Source: Pseudomonas rubra (GTDB lineage Bacteria; Pseudomonadota; Gammaproteobacteria; Pseudomonadales; Pseudomonadaceae). Taken from it: DNA of 64,000 nt. The notes beneath the pieces are model-generated. The model was not told the origin of the DNA, did not search any database, and saw only the letters and a program-made list of their open reading frames with translations. The stretch's first letter is position 1, and each line of letters begins with the position of its first letter. The stretch spans positions 62,001 to 126,000 of the forward strand of contig NZ_JAMDGZ010000010.1 in NCBI RefSeq assembly GCF_028656935.1. The letters are read 5' to 3'. The position numbers and the translations under genes are program-made. Of the stretch, positions 47,087 to 55,905 are shown piece after piece.

Positions 47087-48046
47087 TCAGCTACTCCATT
47101 GTGTCCTCGGGTTGAACGCGGCCTTCTCCGACAGCTTGCTCCACAGCTCACGAGCGGCAGCATCGGACTGGCTCGGCATCACCACTTTCAATTGCGCGTA
47201 CAGGTCGCCACGCTGGCCCTGCTTGTTGCTCAGGCCCATGCCCTTGATCCGCAGGCGCTGACCGTTCTGGCTGTCCGGACGAATGGTCAGGTTGACCTTG
47301 CCGGTCAAGGTCGGCATCTCCACCTTGGTGCCCAGCGCAGCTTCCCAGGGTGCCAGCGGCACGGTGATGATCAGGTCATGACCTTCGACATCGAACAGCG
47401 GATGCGGTGCCATGCGGATGGTCAGGAACAGGTCACCATTGGCGCCGCCACCGATGCCCGGTGCACCCTGGCCCTTGAGGCGGATCTTCTCGCCGTCGCT
47501 GACACCGGCCGGGATCTTTACGTTCAGGGTCTTGGTAGTGAAGCCGGTGCGCTGGCCGCTGGCGTTGTGCTGCGGCACCTGAAAGCTGATCTGCTTGGAT
47601 TCGCTGGACAGGGTCTCCTCAAGGAAAATCGCCAGTTCCATTTCCACGTCCTGCCCCCGCCGTCCGGCACTGCGTTGCTGGCCACGGCCAAAAGGATTGC
47701 CGTTGCCACCGCGCGAACCGAAGATCGAGCTGAAGAAATCGGAAAAATCGCCACCGTCACCGAAGCTCTCGGCACCTGACGAGCCGCGGCTTTGCCAGCC
47801 GGGTGGGCCCTGGAACGGCCGGCCATGCTGGCCGTACTTGCGCAGTTCATCGTACTCGGCACGTTTTTCCGGGCTACTCAGGGCTTCATAGGCCTCGTTG
47901 GCCTCCTTGAATTTCTCCTCGGCGTCACGCTCTTTGCTGACGTCGGGGTGATACTTGCGCGCAAGCTTGCGGTAGGCGGTCTTGATCGCCTTGTCATCCG
48001 CAGTGGGCTCCACGCCAAGAATCTTGTAGTAGTCTTTGAAGTCCAT
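47087..48046 (-). CDS. cbpA: Curved-DNA-binding DnaJ-like co-chaperone CbpA
   Basis: DnaJ-like partner of DnaK, 319 residues. J-domain at 1-70 with H33-P34-D35, a Gly/Phe-rich linker (about 78-125, [19 protein letters not shown]), and two C-terminal substrate-binding beta domains ([19 protein letters not shown] onward, then [20 protein letters not shown]). The zinc finger of true DnaJ is absent, as expected for CbpA. It lies in an operon with cbpM and has a sigma-32-like promoter upstream (48085-48110), so heat induction is likely. Confidence 0.95.
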   Translation of the reverse strand: MDFKDYYKILGVEPTADDKAIKTAYRKLARKYHPDVSKERDAEEKFKEANEAYEALSSPEKRAEYDELRKYGQHGRPFQGPPGWQSRGSSGAESFGDGGDFSDFFSSIFGSRGGNGNPFGRGQQRSAGRRGQDVEMELAIFLEETLSSESKQISFQVPQHNASGQRTGFTTKTLNVKIPAGVSDGEKIRLKGQGAPGIGGGANGDLFLTIRMAPHPLFDVEGHDLIITVPLAPWEAALGTKVEMPTLTGKVNLTIRPDSQNGQRLRIKGMGLSNKQGQRGDLYAQLKVVMPSQSDAAARELWSKLSEKAAFNPRTQWSS

Positions 48047-48084
48047 CTATGGAATCACCATGGGTTAATCGAATGCTGGTATAG

Positions 48085-48110
48085 ATTGGGGTCAAGCATA
48101 GCCTTTCAAG
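48085..48110 (-). promoter_or_regulatory. Sigma-32 (RpoH) heat-shock promoter of cbpA-cbpM
   Basis: Read on the minus strand, CTTGAAA (48110 to 48104), a 12-base spacer and CCCCAAT (48091 to 48085) match the heat-shock consensus CTTGAA / CCCCAT with one inserted A in the -10. The predicted start is near 48076, about 30 bases before the cbpA ATG. Confidence 0.7.
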
Positions 48111-48206
48111 GTGCCCATGGGTTTGCCGCAAAGCAGATAATCGGTCTTGATTCTGCTGCCAGCTGGCATAAACTGCGCGGCCGTTTTTCCCCCGGAAGTA
48201 CAACCC

Positions 48207-49472
48207 ATGAGTCAAGCATCTCCGGCCCGTGCCTGCGGCATCGACTTCGGCACCTCCAACTCCACCGTCGGCTGGCACCGCCCGGGCGTGGAGTCGCTGA
48301 TCGCCCTGGAAGACGGCAAGATCACCCTGCCGTCGGTGGTGTTCTTCAATATCGAGGAGCGCCGCCCGGTGTACGGCCGCCTGGCCCTGCACGAGTACCT
48401 TGAAGGCTATGAAGGCCGCCTGATGCGCTCACTCAAGAGCCTGCTGGGCTCCAAGCTGATCAAGCACGACACCAGCGTGCTGGGTACCGCGCTGCCGTTC
48501 AAGGACCTGTTGGGCATGTTTATCGGCGAGCTGAAAAAGCGCGCCGAGGCCAATGCCGGCCGTGCCTTCGACGAGGTGGTGCTGGGCCGCCCGGTGCACT
48601 TCGTCGATGACGACCAGGCCGCCGACCAGGAGGCTGAAGACACCCTGGCTGAAGTGGCGAAGAAGATCGGCTTCAAGCACGTGTCCTTCCAGTACGAACC
48701 GATTGCCGCAGCCTTTGACTACGAGTCGAACATCCAGGGCGAAGAGCTGGTGCTGATCGTCGACATCGGCGGCGGTACCTCGGACTTCTCCCTGGTGCGC
48801 CTGGCCCCTGAGCGGCACATGCTCGACGACCGCCAGCAGGACATCCTCGCCACCGGCGGCGTGCACATTGGCGGTACCGACTTCGACAAGCAACTGAGCC
48901 TGCAAGGCGTGATGCCGCTGTTCGGCTACGGCAGCCGGATGAAAAGCGGTGCCTTCATGCCCACCAGTCACCACATGAACCTGGCCACCTGGCACACCAT
49001 CAACTCGGTGTACTCGCAAAAATCCCAGTTGGCCCTGGGCAGCATGCGCTACGACATCGAGGACACCGACGGCATCGACCGCCTGTTCAAGCTGATCGAA
49101 CAGCGCGCCGGGCACTGGCTGGCGATGGAAGTGGAAGAAACCAAGATCGAACTGACCCAAAACGACCGCCGCCTGGTCGACCTCAAGCGGGTCGAATCGG
49201 GCCTCAGCGTCGAGCTGACCCGGGCGCTGTTCGAAGAATCGATCGACAACCTGCTCGAACGCGTACGCGGCAGTGTCAGCGAGTTGCTGGGCAAGGCTGG
49301 TGTGGGTGTGGCACAGGTGGATACGGTGTTCTTCACCGGTGGCTCCAGCGGCATCCCGGCGTTGCGCCAGAGCGTGGCGGCGATGCTGCCGAACGCGCGG
49401 CATGTCGAAGGCAACATCTTTGGCAGCATTGGCAGCGGTTTGGCGATCGAAGCGCGCAAGCGTTACGGCTGA
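48207..49472 (+). CDS. yegD: Hsp70-like ATPase YegD
   Basis: Hsp70 family member of 421 residues that has the actin-like ATPase domain but no substrate-binding lid domain. Phosphate loop 1 is GIDFGTSNSTVGW near 11-23, phosphate loop 2 is VDIGGGTSDFSLVRL near 190-204, and the adenosine motif FFTGGSSGIPALRQSV lies near 380. It is close to YegD of E. coli, whose role is not known. The ATG at 48207 follows GGAAG; the longer frame upstream lacks a good start. It diverges from cbpA, so both chaperone genes share one regulatory gap of 160 bases. Confidence 0.92.
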   Translation: MSQASPARACGIDFGTSNSTVGWHRPGVESLIALEDGKITLPSVVFFNIEERRPVYGRLALHEYLEGYEGRLMRSLKSLLGSKLIKHDTSVLGTALPFKDLLGMFIGELKKRAEANAGRAFDEVVLGRPVHFVDDDQAADQEAEDTLAEVAKKIGFKHVSFQYEPIAAAFDYESNIQGEELVLIVDIGGGTSDFSLVRLAPERHMLDDRQQDILATGGVHIGGTDFDKQLSLQGVMPLFGYGSRMKSGAFMPTSHHMNLATWHTINSVYSQKSQLALGSMRYDIEDTDGIDRLFKLIEQRAGHWLAMEVEETKIELTQNDRRLVDLKRVESGLSVELTRALFEESIDNLLERVRGSVSELLGKAGVGVAQVDTVFFTGGSSGIPALRQSVAAMLPNARHVEGNIFGSIGSGLAIEARKRYG

Positions 49473-49500
49473 GATGGCTGGGGCCGCGTTGCGGCCCTTT

Positions 49501-49569
49501 CGCCGGCAAGGTCGGCTCCCACAATGGAGTTGCTACACACTATCCCTGTGGGAGCCGGCCTTGCCGGCG
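49501..49569. repeat. REP-like inverted pair (GCCGGCCTTGCCGGCGA class)
   Basis: CGCCGGCAAGGTCGGCTCC at the left and GGAGCCGGCCTTGCCGGCG at the right face each other between yegD and the convergent AI-2E gene. It is a third arm variant of the REP family in this window. Confidence 0.85.
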
Positions 49570-49581
49570 ATGATTTTCAGT

Positions 49582-50589
49582 TCACACCAGCTCTTGCTGG
49601 CGCAACTCACTCTTCAGATAGGCGTAATAAACCGGCCCCGCCACTACCCCCGGCAAACCGAACGCCGCCTCACACACCAGCATTGCCAGCAACAACTCCC
49701 ACGACTTGGCACTGATCTGCCCACCAACGATCCGCGCGTTGAGGAAGTACTCGACCTTGTGGATAACGATCAGGTAACCCAACGCCGCCATCGCCACCCA
49801 GATCGACAACGACAACCCGACGATGGTGATCAGGGTGTTGGACATCAGGTTGCCGATCACCGGCAGCAGGCCGAGCAGGAAGGTCAGCACGATCAGGGTC
49901 TTGGTCAGCGGCAGGTGCACACCGAACAGCGGCAGCACCACGGCGAGAAAGATCCCGGTGAAGAAGGTGTTAAGCAGGGAAATCTTGATCTGCGCAAACA
50001 CGATGTTGCGAAACGCCTGCACCAGCAGCGCCAGGCGGTTGAACAGCGCCGCTGCCAGGGGCTTGCGCTTGGAGATATCAGGGATGCGCTGCAGGGCGAC
50101 AATGGCGCCGAGGATCATGCCGATCAGCAGGGTGACGAACATGTGCGCCGCGCCCTTGCCGACCAGTTGCAATTCACCCAGGTGGGTCTTGAGCCATTCG
50201 CCAATGGCCACCTTGAACTCCGAGGCGCTGGCCGGCAGGTAGGCGTCGATGAACGGCGGCAACTGCCCACGAGCCTGGTCGACCAGCAGCATGAACTTGT
50301 CCAGCGACGCGCCGGGGTTTTCCGCTTCATGCAACAGGAAGCTGATGGCACCGGCAAACAGCAACGTCAGGGTGCTGACCACCAGCGTACCGAGCAGCGC
50401 TACCGCCAGCCAGCGTGCCCGTTGCCCGGCAATCAGGTGCTGCAGCTTGGGGGTGAGCATGTTGACCAGTTCGAACACCAGCAGCCCGGCCAGCAGGCTC
50501 GGCAACAACTTGAGCGGCAACACCAGCAACAAGCCGGTGAAGACGATGATCCAACTGGCCAGGGTGATCTGGCGCTGAGTAAAGGTCAT
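49582..50589 (-). CDS. AI-2E family transporter (PerM/YdiK-like)
   Basis: Inner-membrane protein of 335 residues with about eight helices: two near the N terminus (WIIVFTGLLLVLPLKLLPSLLAGLLVFELV), one near 60-85, and a cluster from about 150 (HMFVTLLIGMILGAIVALQ, LLNTFFTGIFLAVVLPLFGV, LTFLLGLLPVIGNLMSN). This is the AI-2E/PerM family. Some members export the quorum signal AI-2, others act as sodium-proton antiporters; the substrate here is open. Confidence 0.88.
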   Translation of the reverse strand: MTFTQRQITLASWIIVFTGLLLVLPLKLLPSLLAGLLVFELVNMLTPKLQHLIAGQRARWLAVALLGTLVVSTLTLLFAGAISFLLHEAENPGASLDKFMLLVDQARGQLPPFIDAYLPASASEFKVAIGEWLKTHLGELQLVGKGAAHMFVTLLIGMILGAIVALQRIPDISKRKPLAAALFNRLALLVQAFRNIVFAQIKISLLNTFFTGIFLAVVLPLFGVHLPLTKTLIVLTFLLGLLPVIGNLMSNTLITIVGLSLSIWVAMAALGYLIVIHKVEYFLNARIVGGQISAKSWELLLAMLVCEAAFGLPGVVAGPVYYAYLKSELRQQELV

Positions 50590-50808
50590 ACAACCTCGAA
50601 AGGCGACGGCATGGAAAACCGGCAGTCTGCCAGCCTTCGCCCGGCAGGCATAGTGGCACGCAGCAGCACTGCGGCTGGCAATGCACTCGCGATGTTTCTA
50701 TGATTGCCGCCCCCGATGGAATGGCGGCGCCCTTGAGGTGCATTCGCAGGTAAGCGAAACAGAAGTCCCTCTGTGCCTTCCCACCTTCAAGGCAAAGAGT
50801 TCCAGACC

Positions 50809-51732
50809 ATGCGCAAACTGCTTGTCCTGCTCCCCCTGATGCTGCTTGGCGGCTGTTCGGAGGATTTCGCCACCCTGCACTTTGCGCAGTCGGTAAGAGC
50901 CTTCTACGGTGATCTCGCCCCGCAATACGGCGACGACCTGTACAACGCCATTTTGGCACTCCATATCGACCCCAAGGACATTGAAGTCGAGCTGGATCAC
51001 GACCACCCGCAGACCATTGTCATCAGCGTCTCACGCTCACTCGATGTCACCAAGCGCAAAGCCTTGCGCGACTTTCTCGACGAAATTCCCCGGGCGCGCG
51101 CCGCCACCTCCTGGGACGTCGATGTCACCCTCGAGCCGCAGGCACTGGAACCCCAATTCCAGGTCTGGAAGGAGCCGCTGGAAAAGATCAAGGGGCCGGT
51201 CACCCTCAAGCTTGAGCTTGGCGATCGTATCGAGGCGCTTTCCACCGCCTCGCTCCAGGATCGCATGCTTGCGGCATCAAACAAGAGCGAAGTGTCGAGC
51301 ATCATCACCTGCCACGTGCTGGCCAAAGTCTCGGGCGGGCCGTTCAAGCTCAGGTCGATCGTGCAGCTCGAGGATGGCCCATCGGAACGTGCGCAGGTGG
51401 TCCTTGAGTACGACCAGATGCGTTACGCCACGGTGCCGGCCCGCTTTGATTTCAAGGACCCGACGCTCAAGGAGAGAATCCGCAACGGCCAGATCAAGGC
51501 CTGGCAAGCCGAGAGGACGTTGCAGCGCAACCCTTACGGCCCCTTCGAAATGGCCTTCGAGATCGGTTCACTGGGCAAACAGAGCCTTAACCTCAACTCA
51601 GGCACGGACCAGCGCATAGGGATGGTCCAGGACGACTGCCGGGAACTGGCCAGCCGCGCCGGCCGGCCCTTCTCGCTGTTTCTCGGCAGGGGCCTGGACC
51701 GGCTCGAGTCGGTGACTTACGCCAATGATTGA
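50809..51732 (+). CDS. Lipoprotein of unknown function
   Basis: I do not recognise this 307-residue protein. From the ATG at 50809 a lipoprotein signal ends in LLGGC with C16 as the lipidated cysteine; the residue at +2 is Ser, which favours the outer membrane. The mature part is mixed alpha/beta and charged, with several Ser- and Lys-rich stretches and one further cysteine pair (ITCHVLA and DDCRELA). No known domain is evident to me. The gene stands alone between an AI-2E gene (divergent) and psiF (convergent, six bases away). Confidence 0.75.
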   Translation: MRKLLVLLPLMLLGGCSEDFATLHFAQSVRAFYGDLAPQYGDDLYNAILALHIDPKDIEVELDHDHPQTIVISVSRSLDVTKRKALRDFLDEIPRARAATSWDVDVTLEPQALEPQFQVWKEPLEKIKGPVTLKLELGDRIEALSTASLQDRMLAASNKSEVSSIITCHVLAKVSGGPFKLRSIVQLEDGPSERAQVVLEYDQMRYATVPARFDFKDPTLKERIRNGQIKAWQAERTLQRNPYGPFEMAFEIGSLGKQSLNLNSGTDQRIGMVQDDCRELASRAGRPFSLFLGRGLDRLESVTYAND

Positions 51733-51738
51733 TGCCGG

Positions 51739-52020
51739 CTATTTTTTCTTCAGGCAGTCGCTCATGTAGGCCTTGCGCTCATCGCCCTTGAGCGCCTTGG
51801 TGGTGGCGTCGGCGTTGCAGGTTTTCATCTTGTCCTGCTGGGTCGCAGGCTTGGCTTTGAGGCAGGTGCTCATGAACGCCTTGCGCTCATCACCCTTGAG
51901 CGCCTGGGTGGTGGCATCGGCGTTACAGGTTTTCATTTTCTCCTGTTGTGCGGTGGCGGCAAAGCCTTGGGAACACATCAGCAAACCGAGCAACAGCAAT
52001 GGCACACGCACCCGCTTCAT
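51739..52020 (-). CDS. psiF: PsiF repeat protein
   Basis: Exported protein of 93 residues: signal peptide (LLLLGLLMCSQGFA) then two copies of the PsiF repeat (about 28-54 and 63-90), each with KMKTCNADATT, ALKGDERKA and a second cysteine (MSTCLK, MSDCLKKK). The two cysteines of each repeat probably pair. PsiF was named as a phosphate-starvation gene in E. coli; its action is unknown. Confidence 0.92.
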   Translation of the reverse strand: MKRVRVPLLLLGLLMCSQGFAATAQQEKMKTCNADATTQALKGDERKAFMSTCLKAKPATQQDKMKTCNADATTKALKGDERKAYMSDCLKKK

Positions 52021-52082
52021 GGCGCTTTCTCCTGGTCGCCGCGCCGGGTGCGCAGCCTTGCCGTGAGTGTAGACAAATATTC

Positions 52083-52874
52083 TTACAAACCACCAGCGCG
52101 CGCCTGCCGTCGGTACTGCTCAGGCGTGCAGTGGGCCTGGCGCTGGAACATGGCGATGAACGCCGAAGCGCTGCTGTAGCCCAAGTCGAAGGCAATCTGC
52201 TGGATCGGCAGGTTCTGCTCCAGCGCCTCGATGGCGCGCAAAAAGCGTAAGCGTAGGCGCCACTCGCCAAAGCTCATGCCCAGCTCGCGGACAAACTGCC
52301 GGGCCAGGGTGCGTTCGCTGACATGAACACGCTGGGCCCAGTGGCCGAGCGGGCGGTTGTCGCCGGGCTCGGCATGCAGGGACTGCAGCACCTCGCTCAG
52401 CCCGGCGCTGCGCGCGTACGGTAGGTAGCAAGTCTGGGTCGGTGCGCGGCGTAACTGGTCGACCAGTACCTGCGCTAGACGCTGGTCGGCTTCATCTTCG
52501 GCAACCCTGACGTCACGGGCAGCGAAGTCGCCAAGGATGGCCTTGAGAATATCGCTGATCACCAGGGTGCAAGGCTCATCAGGCAGGCCTTCGCACACGC
52601 TTCGATCCAGGTATACCGAGCGATAGACAATGGCCTGCGGGTTGTAACAACTGTGCTCGGTATCTGGCGGCATCCACACCGCATAGTGTGGCGGCGAGAT
52701 GAAGCGCTGGCCGTCGACTTCCAGGTGCATGATGCCGTGGGCCGCATAGTTGAGCTGGCCCCAAGCGTGCCGGTGCGCGGCGCTGTGAGTATCGGCGCCG
52801 AACTCGTCGTAGCGGAAGTACACCGGGGCCGGTAACGCTTCGAATTGCGGGATGTTCAGGTATTTGATCGCCAT
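52083..52874 (-). CDS. AraC family transcriptional regulator
   Basis: Regulator of 263 residues. The N-terminal cupin sensor domain (about 20-110) has HRHAWGQLNYAAHGIMHLEV, and the C-terminal double helix-turn-helix (about 165-258) has VSERTLARQFVRELGMSFGEWRLRLRF and IQQIAFDLGYSSASAFIAMFQRQ. The ATG at 52874 was chosen; a TTG at 52910 in frame would run through the 11-bp direct repeat described next. It diverges from the EamA exporter gene and probably controls it. The inducer is not known. Confidence 0.92.
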   Translation of the reverse strand: MAIKYLNIPQFEALPAPVYFRYDEFGADTHSAAHRHAWGQLNYAAHGIMHLEVDGQRFISPPHYAVWMPPDTEHSCYNPQAIVYRSVYLDRSVCEGLPDEPCTLVISDILKAILGDFAARDVRVAEDEADQRLAQVLVDQLRRAPTQTCYLPYARSAGLSEVLQSLHAEPGDNRPLGHWAQRVHVSERTLARQFVRELGMSFGEWRLRLRFLRAIEALEQNLPIQQIAFDLGYSSASAFIAMFQRQAHCTPEQYRRQARAGGL

Positions 52875-52906
52875 GCTGTCTGGATCTATGCGCAGGCTGT
52901 CTGGAT
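52875..52906. promoter_or_regulatory. Direct repeat with 21-bp period, likely AraC-family operator
   Basis: GCTGTCTGGAT occurs at 52875-52885 and again at 52896-52906, both exact, 21 bases apart, which is two helical turns. This is the usual layout for AraC-family dimer sites. It lies in the gap between the regulator and the EamA gene, right against the regulator start, so it could both repress the regulator and activate the exporter. Confidence 0.6.
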
Positions 52907-52972
52907 ACAAGTATAAGCAACAGGACAGACAAGCGGATAATAACCGCCTGTACCTTCAAGAGCTCCCGTTCC

Positions 52973-53866
52973 ATGAACTATGTGTTTCCGTTGCTGGCAA
53001 TCTTCATCTGGGCCGGCAATACCGTGGTCACCAAGATGTCTGCCGGGGCGATCTTCCCGGCCGAAATCGGCTTCTATCGCTGGCTGCTGGCCGGCCTGCT
53101 GTTCACCCCCTTCCTGTTGCGGCCGGTGTTGCGCAACTGGGCGGCCATCGGCCCGAACCTGGGCAAGATCTTTATCCTTGGCGTGCTCGGCATGGCGGTG
53201 TATCAGAGCCTGGCCTACTTCGCAGCCGCCATCACCAGCGCCACCAACATGGGCATCATCCTCTCGCTGATGCCACTGATGTCCCTGGCCTTGGCGATCA
53301 TCAGCCTGGGCCAGCGGTTGACCATCGGCGCGCTGATTGGCGCAGTGGTGTCGTTCATCGGTGTGCTGGTGGTGGTGTCGGCTGGCGACCTGGCGGTGCT
53401 GGTGCAACACGGTCTCAACGGCGGCGATGCGCTGATGCTGATCGCCACCCTGGCCTATGCGGTGTACAGCACTCTGCTGAAAAAGTGGCAGTTGCGCATC
53501 CCGCCCCTGCAACTGCTGTACCTGCAGGTACTGGTGGCAATCATCGTGCTGTTTCCGCTGTTCCTGTTCTCGCCGAAGACCGGCCTGGGCACGGGCAACA
53601 TCGGCCTGGTGATCTACGCCTGCGTCCTGGCCTCGATGATCGCACCGCTGGCCTGGATGCAGGGGGTCAGCCGCCTGGGCCCGAGCCGCACGACATTGTT
53701 CTTCAACCTGCTGCCAGCAGTCACGGCGGTCATTGCGGCCCTGGTACTGGGCGAGCAACTGGCCCTGTATCACCTGGTGGGCGGGCTGCTGACCCTGGTC
53801 GGGGTGATCCTCGCCGAACGCTGGAAAACACCCCTGCGGCGCAGCGCTACAGCCCTGCAGCCTTGA
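52973..53866 (+). CDS. EamA/DMT family exporter
   Basis: Membrane protein of 297 residues with ten helices in two EamA repeats (about 4-135 and 148-285). WAGNTVVTKMSAGAIFPAEIGFYRWLLAG in the first repeat and ILGEQLALYHLVGGLLTLVGVILAE-like end (here LVLGEQLALYHLVGG) in the second are typical. Members export amino acids or metabolites. The AraC gene across the divergent gap is its likely regulator. Its 3' end overlaps the convergent lipase gene by 20 bases. Confidence 0.9.
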   Translation: MNYVFPLLAIFIWAGNTVVTKMSAGAIFPAEIGFYRWLLAGLLFTPFLLRPVLRNWAAIGPNLGKIFILGVLGMAVYQSLAYFAAAITSATNMGIILSLMPLMSLALAIISLGQRLTIGALIGAVVSFIGVLVVVSAGDLAVLVQHGLNGGDALMLIATLAYAVYSTLLKKWQLRIPPLQLLYLQVLVAIIVLFPLFLFSPKTGLGTGNIGLVIYACVLASMIAPLAWMQGVSRLGPSRTTLFFNLLPAVTAVIAALVLGEQLALYHLVGGLLTLVGVILAERWKTPLRRSATALQP

Positions 53867-54737
53867 GCCTGGCGGCATGCTCGGTGAACAGCCGCAGCGG
53901 TTCCGCGCCCTTGCCCACAGCGCCCAACGACTGATTGACGATGTCCAGGTGATCGAGCGGGTAGTCATCGCCGATCACCTGCCCCAGATGCGAGCTGAAG
54001 CGCCCGACCATGCCGTCGCACTGGCCCTTTTCCCGCACGAAGGTGCGGGCGAACAGGCGGCAGAAGCGGTTGCTGCCATCCAGGCGGTTGAGGCCGCGGT
54101 CGGTCAGGCCCGGTTGCAGGGTGCCGGACCAGGAGTAGTAGCGTACACCGTTGACCTCGGCAGGGCCCTCGCCGCCCCAGGTGGTCGGCAGCCCCTGTGG
54201 ATAAGCCTGGTTGAACAGCGCTACCCCGGCACTGGTCAGTGAATGGTGCGAGGCGTGCACGTCGATTGGCAATGTCGGCCCGCGCCAGCCGGTTTCCAGC
54301 CAGCCCATCAAAACCCCCAGCCCATGCAGCAGCGCCTTGAGCAGGCGGCCACGTGCGGAATCGGCAGGGTAGTGTTCGAGCAGGTAGTCGGCCAGTTCCG
54401 AGCCGTGATTGGGGCCGGCGATCGAGGTCACCGAGGCAACCCACTCCGGCCGTTTGGCCGCAGCGTAACGCGCGGTCAGGGCGCCTTGGCTGTGGCCGAG
54501 CAGGTTGACCTTGTCGGCCCCGGTACGCTGGCGGATATCGGCGATGATCAGCAGCAACTGCTCGCCGCGTACCTCGCATGAGTTGAGCGGCGAAACCTGC
54601 ACGGCGATTACCTTGGCCCCACCCCGGCGCAACGCCGAAACGATGCCGTACCAGTAGGGATACAGCAGCAGGCGGACAAAACCGAGCATGCCCGGCACCA
54701 GCACCAGTGGATAACGTGTGGCGAGCCCTTGGGCCAT
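53847..54737 (-). CDS. Triacylglycerol lipase (alpha/beta hydrolase, family I)
   Basis: Hydrolase of 296 residues related to the Pseudomonas family I lipases LipA/LipC. Oxyanion segment LVLVPGMLGF near 11-20, nucleophile S83 in GHSQG, and DIRQRTGADKVNLLGHSQGALTARYAA around it; a catalytic Asp in CDGMVGRFSSHLG and His in YPLDHLDIVNQ complete the triad. There is no signal peptide, unlike secreted LipA, and no foldase gene next to it. It may act inside the cell or at the membrane. Confidence 0.88.
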   Translation of the reverse strand: MAQGLATRYPLVLVPGMLGFVRLLLYPYWYGIVSALRRGGAKVIAVQVSPLNSCEVRGEQLLLIIADIRQRTGADKVNLLGHSQGALTARYAAAKRPEWVASVTSIAGPNHGSELADYLLEHYPADSARGRLLKALLHGLGVLMGWLETGWRGPTLPIDVHASHHSLTSAGVALFNQAYPQGLPTTWGGEGPAEVNGVRYYSWSGTLQPGLTDRGLNRLDGSNRFCRLFARTFVREKGQCDGMVGRFSSHLGQVIGDDYPLDHLDIVNQSLGAVGKGAEPLRLFTEHAARLKAAGL

Positions 54738-54860
54738 GGCTGCATTCCCCGTTCCGTGGACAGTCGCCCAACACTACAGGCACCTCGATGGCAATCGCAA
54801 TCGAACTCCCACCGCTCGCTGGGGTTCCAAGTCAATAGACCCTCAGCAAGGAGCTCAACC

Positions 54861-55214
54861 ATGTACCCAAAGATCCTGGCCATTATGCTGGCCACCGTCA
54901 CCCTCGCGGCCTGCGGCAGCCGTCCGGAAAACCCGGTGGACTACGTCACGTACCGTGAGGAACCGCTGGTCAAGCAGGTCGAGAACGGCATGACCATGCA
55001 ACGGGTGATCGCCATCGGCGGCAGCCCCTCGACTGTGATCGACCTGCCTCACGGCGGTACCTGCAACAATTACATCCTCAACCGTGACGGCCAGCAACAG
55101 GCCTACTACGTGCGCTTCGATGCCACCGGCCATGTCGACGCCAAGGGCTTCAAGACCTGCGCACAACGCCAGGTCGATGACAACGCCGTCGAGAAGGCCA
55201 AGTCCCACGTATAA
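54861..55214 (+). CDS. osmE: Osmotically inducible lipoprotein OsmE
   Basis: Lipoprotein of 117 residues with lipobox LAAC (C18 lipidated) and the SmpA/OmlA-like fold of OsmE (MTMQRVIAIGGSPSTVIDLPHGGTCNNYIL, then YYVRFDATGHVDAKGFKTC). AAGGAG lies before the ATG. In E. coli osmE is induced by osmotic stress and stationary phase. It diverges from the lipase gene over 123 bases. Confidence 0.9.
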   Translation: MYPKILAIMLATVTLAACGSRPENPVDYVTYREEPLVKQVENGMTMQRVIAIGGSPSTVIDLPHGGTCNNYILNRDGQQQAYYVRFDATGHVDAKGFKTCAQRQVDDNAVEKAKSHV

Positions 55215-55304
55215 AACTTTTTCGCCCGCAGGCCACTCACAGCTTAAGCAACCAGCGCGCCAACAGTGCGTGAAGATCTCGCCGATTTCAGCCTGGAGAT
55301 GATG

Positions 55305-55835
55305 ATGAGCAACGTTGAACTGACTGATGTCAAAACCTTGCGTGAACGCGCCCGCCAGCATGTCGAGAAGGGCGCCGTGACTGAAGGTTACAGCGCCGAC
55401 CGGAAAACGATCCTGCGTCTGCTCAATGAGTCGCTGGCCACCGAATGGGTCTGCGCCCTGCGCTACAAGCGCCACTACTACATGGCCAGCGGGATCAAGG
55501 CCAGTGTTGCGGCTGACGAGTTCCTCGAACATGCCACCCAAGAGCTGGAGCACGCCGACAAACTGGCCGAACGTATCGTCCAGCTGGGCGGCGAGCCGGA
55601 CCTGAATCCGGACAACCTGAGCAAGAATTCCCATGCCCAGTACGTCGCGGGCAAAAATCTCAAGGAAATGGTCCTTGAAGACCTGGTCGCCGAGCGGATC
55701 GCCATAGACAGTTACCGCGAGATCATCCACTACATCGGTGAGAGCGACCCGACCACCCGGCGCATCTTTGAAGACATTCTGGCCCAGGAAGAAGAGCACG
55801 CCGACGACATGGCGGACCTGCTCCAGGGGCTTTGA
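55305..55835 (+). CDS. Ferritin-like (bacterioferritin/Dps-related) protein
   Basis: Helical protein of 176 residues with ferritin-like di-iron ligands: E in LLNESLATEWVCALRY, ExxH in ATQELEHADKLA, E in EDLVAERIAIDSY and ExxH in QEEEHADDMADLL. It resembles bacterioferritin and Dps-like proteins that store iron or remove peroxide. Three ATGs in a row (55299, 55302, 55305) are available; the last has GGAG six bases upstream. It follows osmE, so both may respond to stationary phase. Confidence 0.9.
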   Translation: MSNVELTDVKTLRERARQHVEKGAVTEGYSADRKTILRLLNESLATEWVCALRYKRHYYMASGIKASVAADEFLEHATQELEHADKLAERIVQLGGEPDLNPDNLSKNSHAQYVAGKNLKEMVLEDLVAERIAIDSYREIIHYIGESDPTTRRIFEDILAQEEEHADDMADLLQGL

Positions 55836-55840
55836 ACCTG

Positions 55841-55896
55841 ATCGCGGGGCAAGCCCGCTCCTACACCTCCGAGTAGGAGCGGGCTTGCCCCGCGAT
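55841..55896. repeat. REP inverted pair between the ferritin-like gene and asmA
   Basis: ATCGCGGGGCAAGCCCGCTC at the left and GAGCGGGCTTGCCCCGCGAT at the right face each other over 16 bases, giving one long near-perfect hairpin between two convergent genes; it could end both transcripts. Confidence 0.92.
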
Positions 55897-55905
55897 AGCT
55901 TTTTC

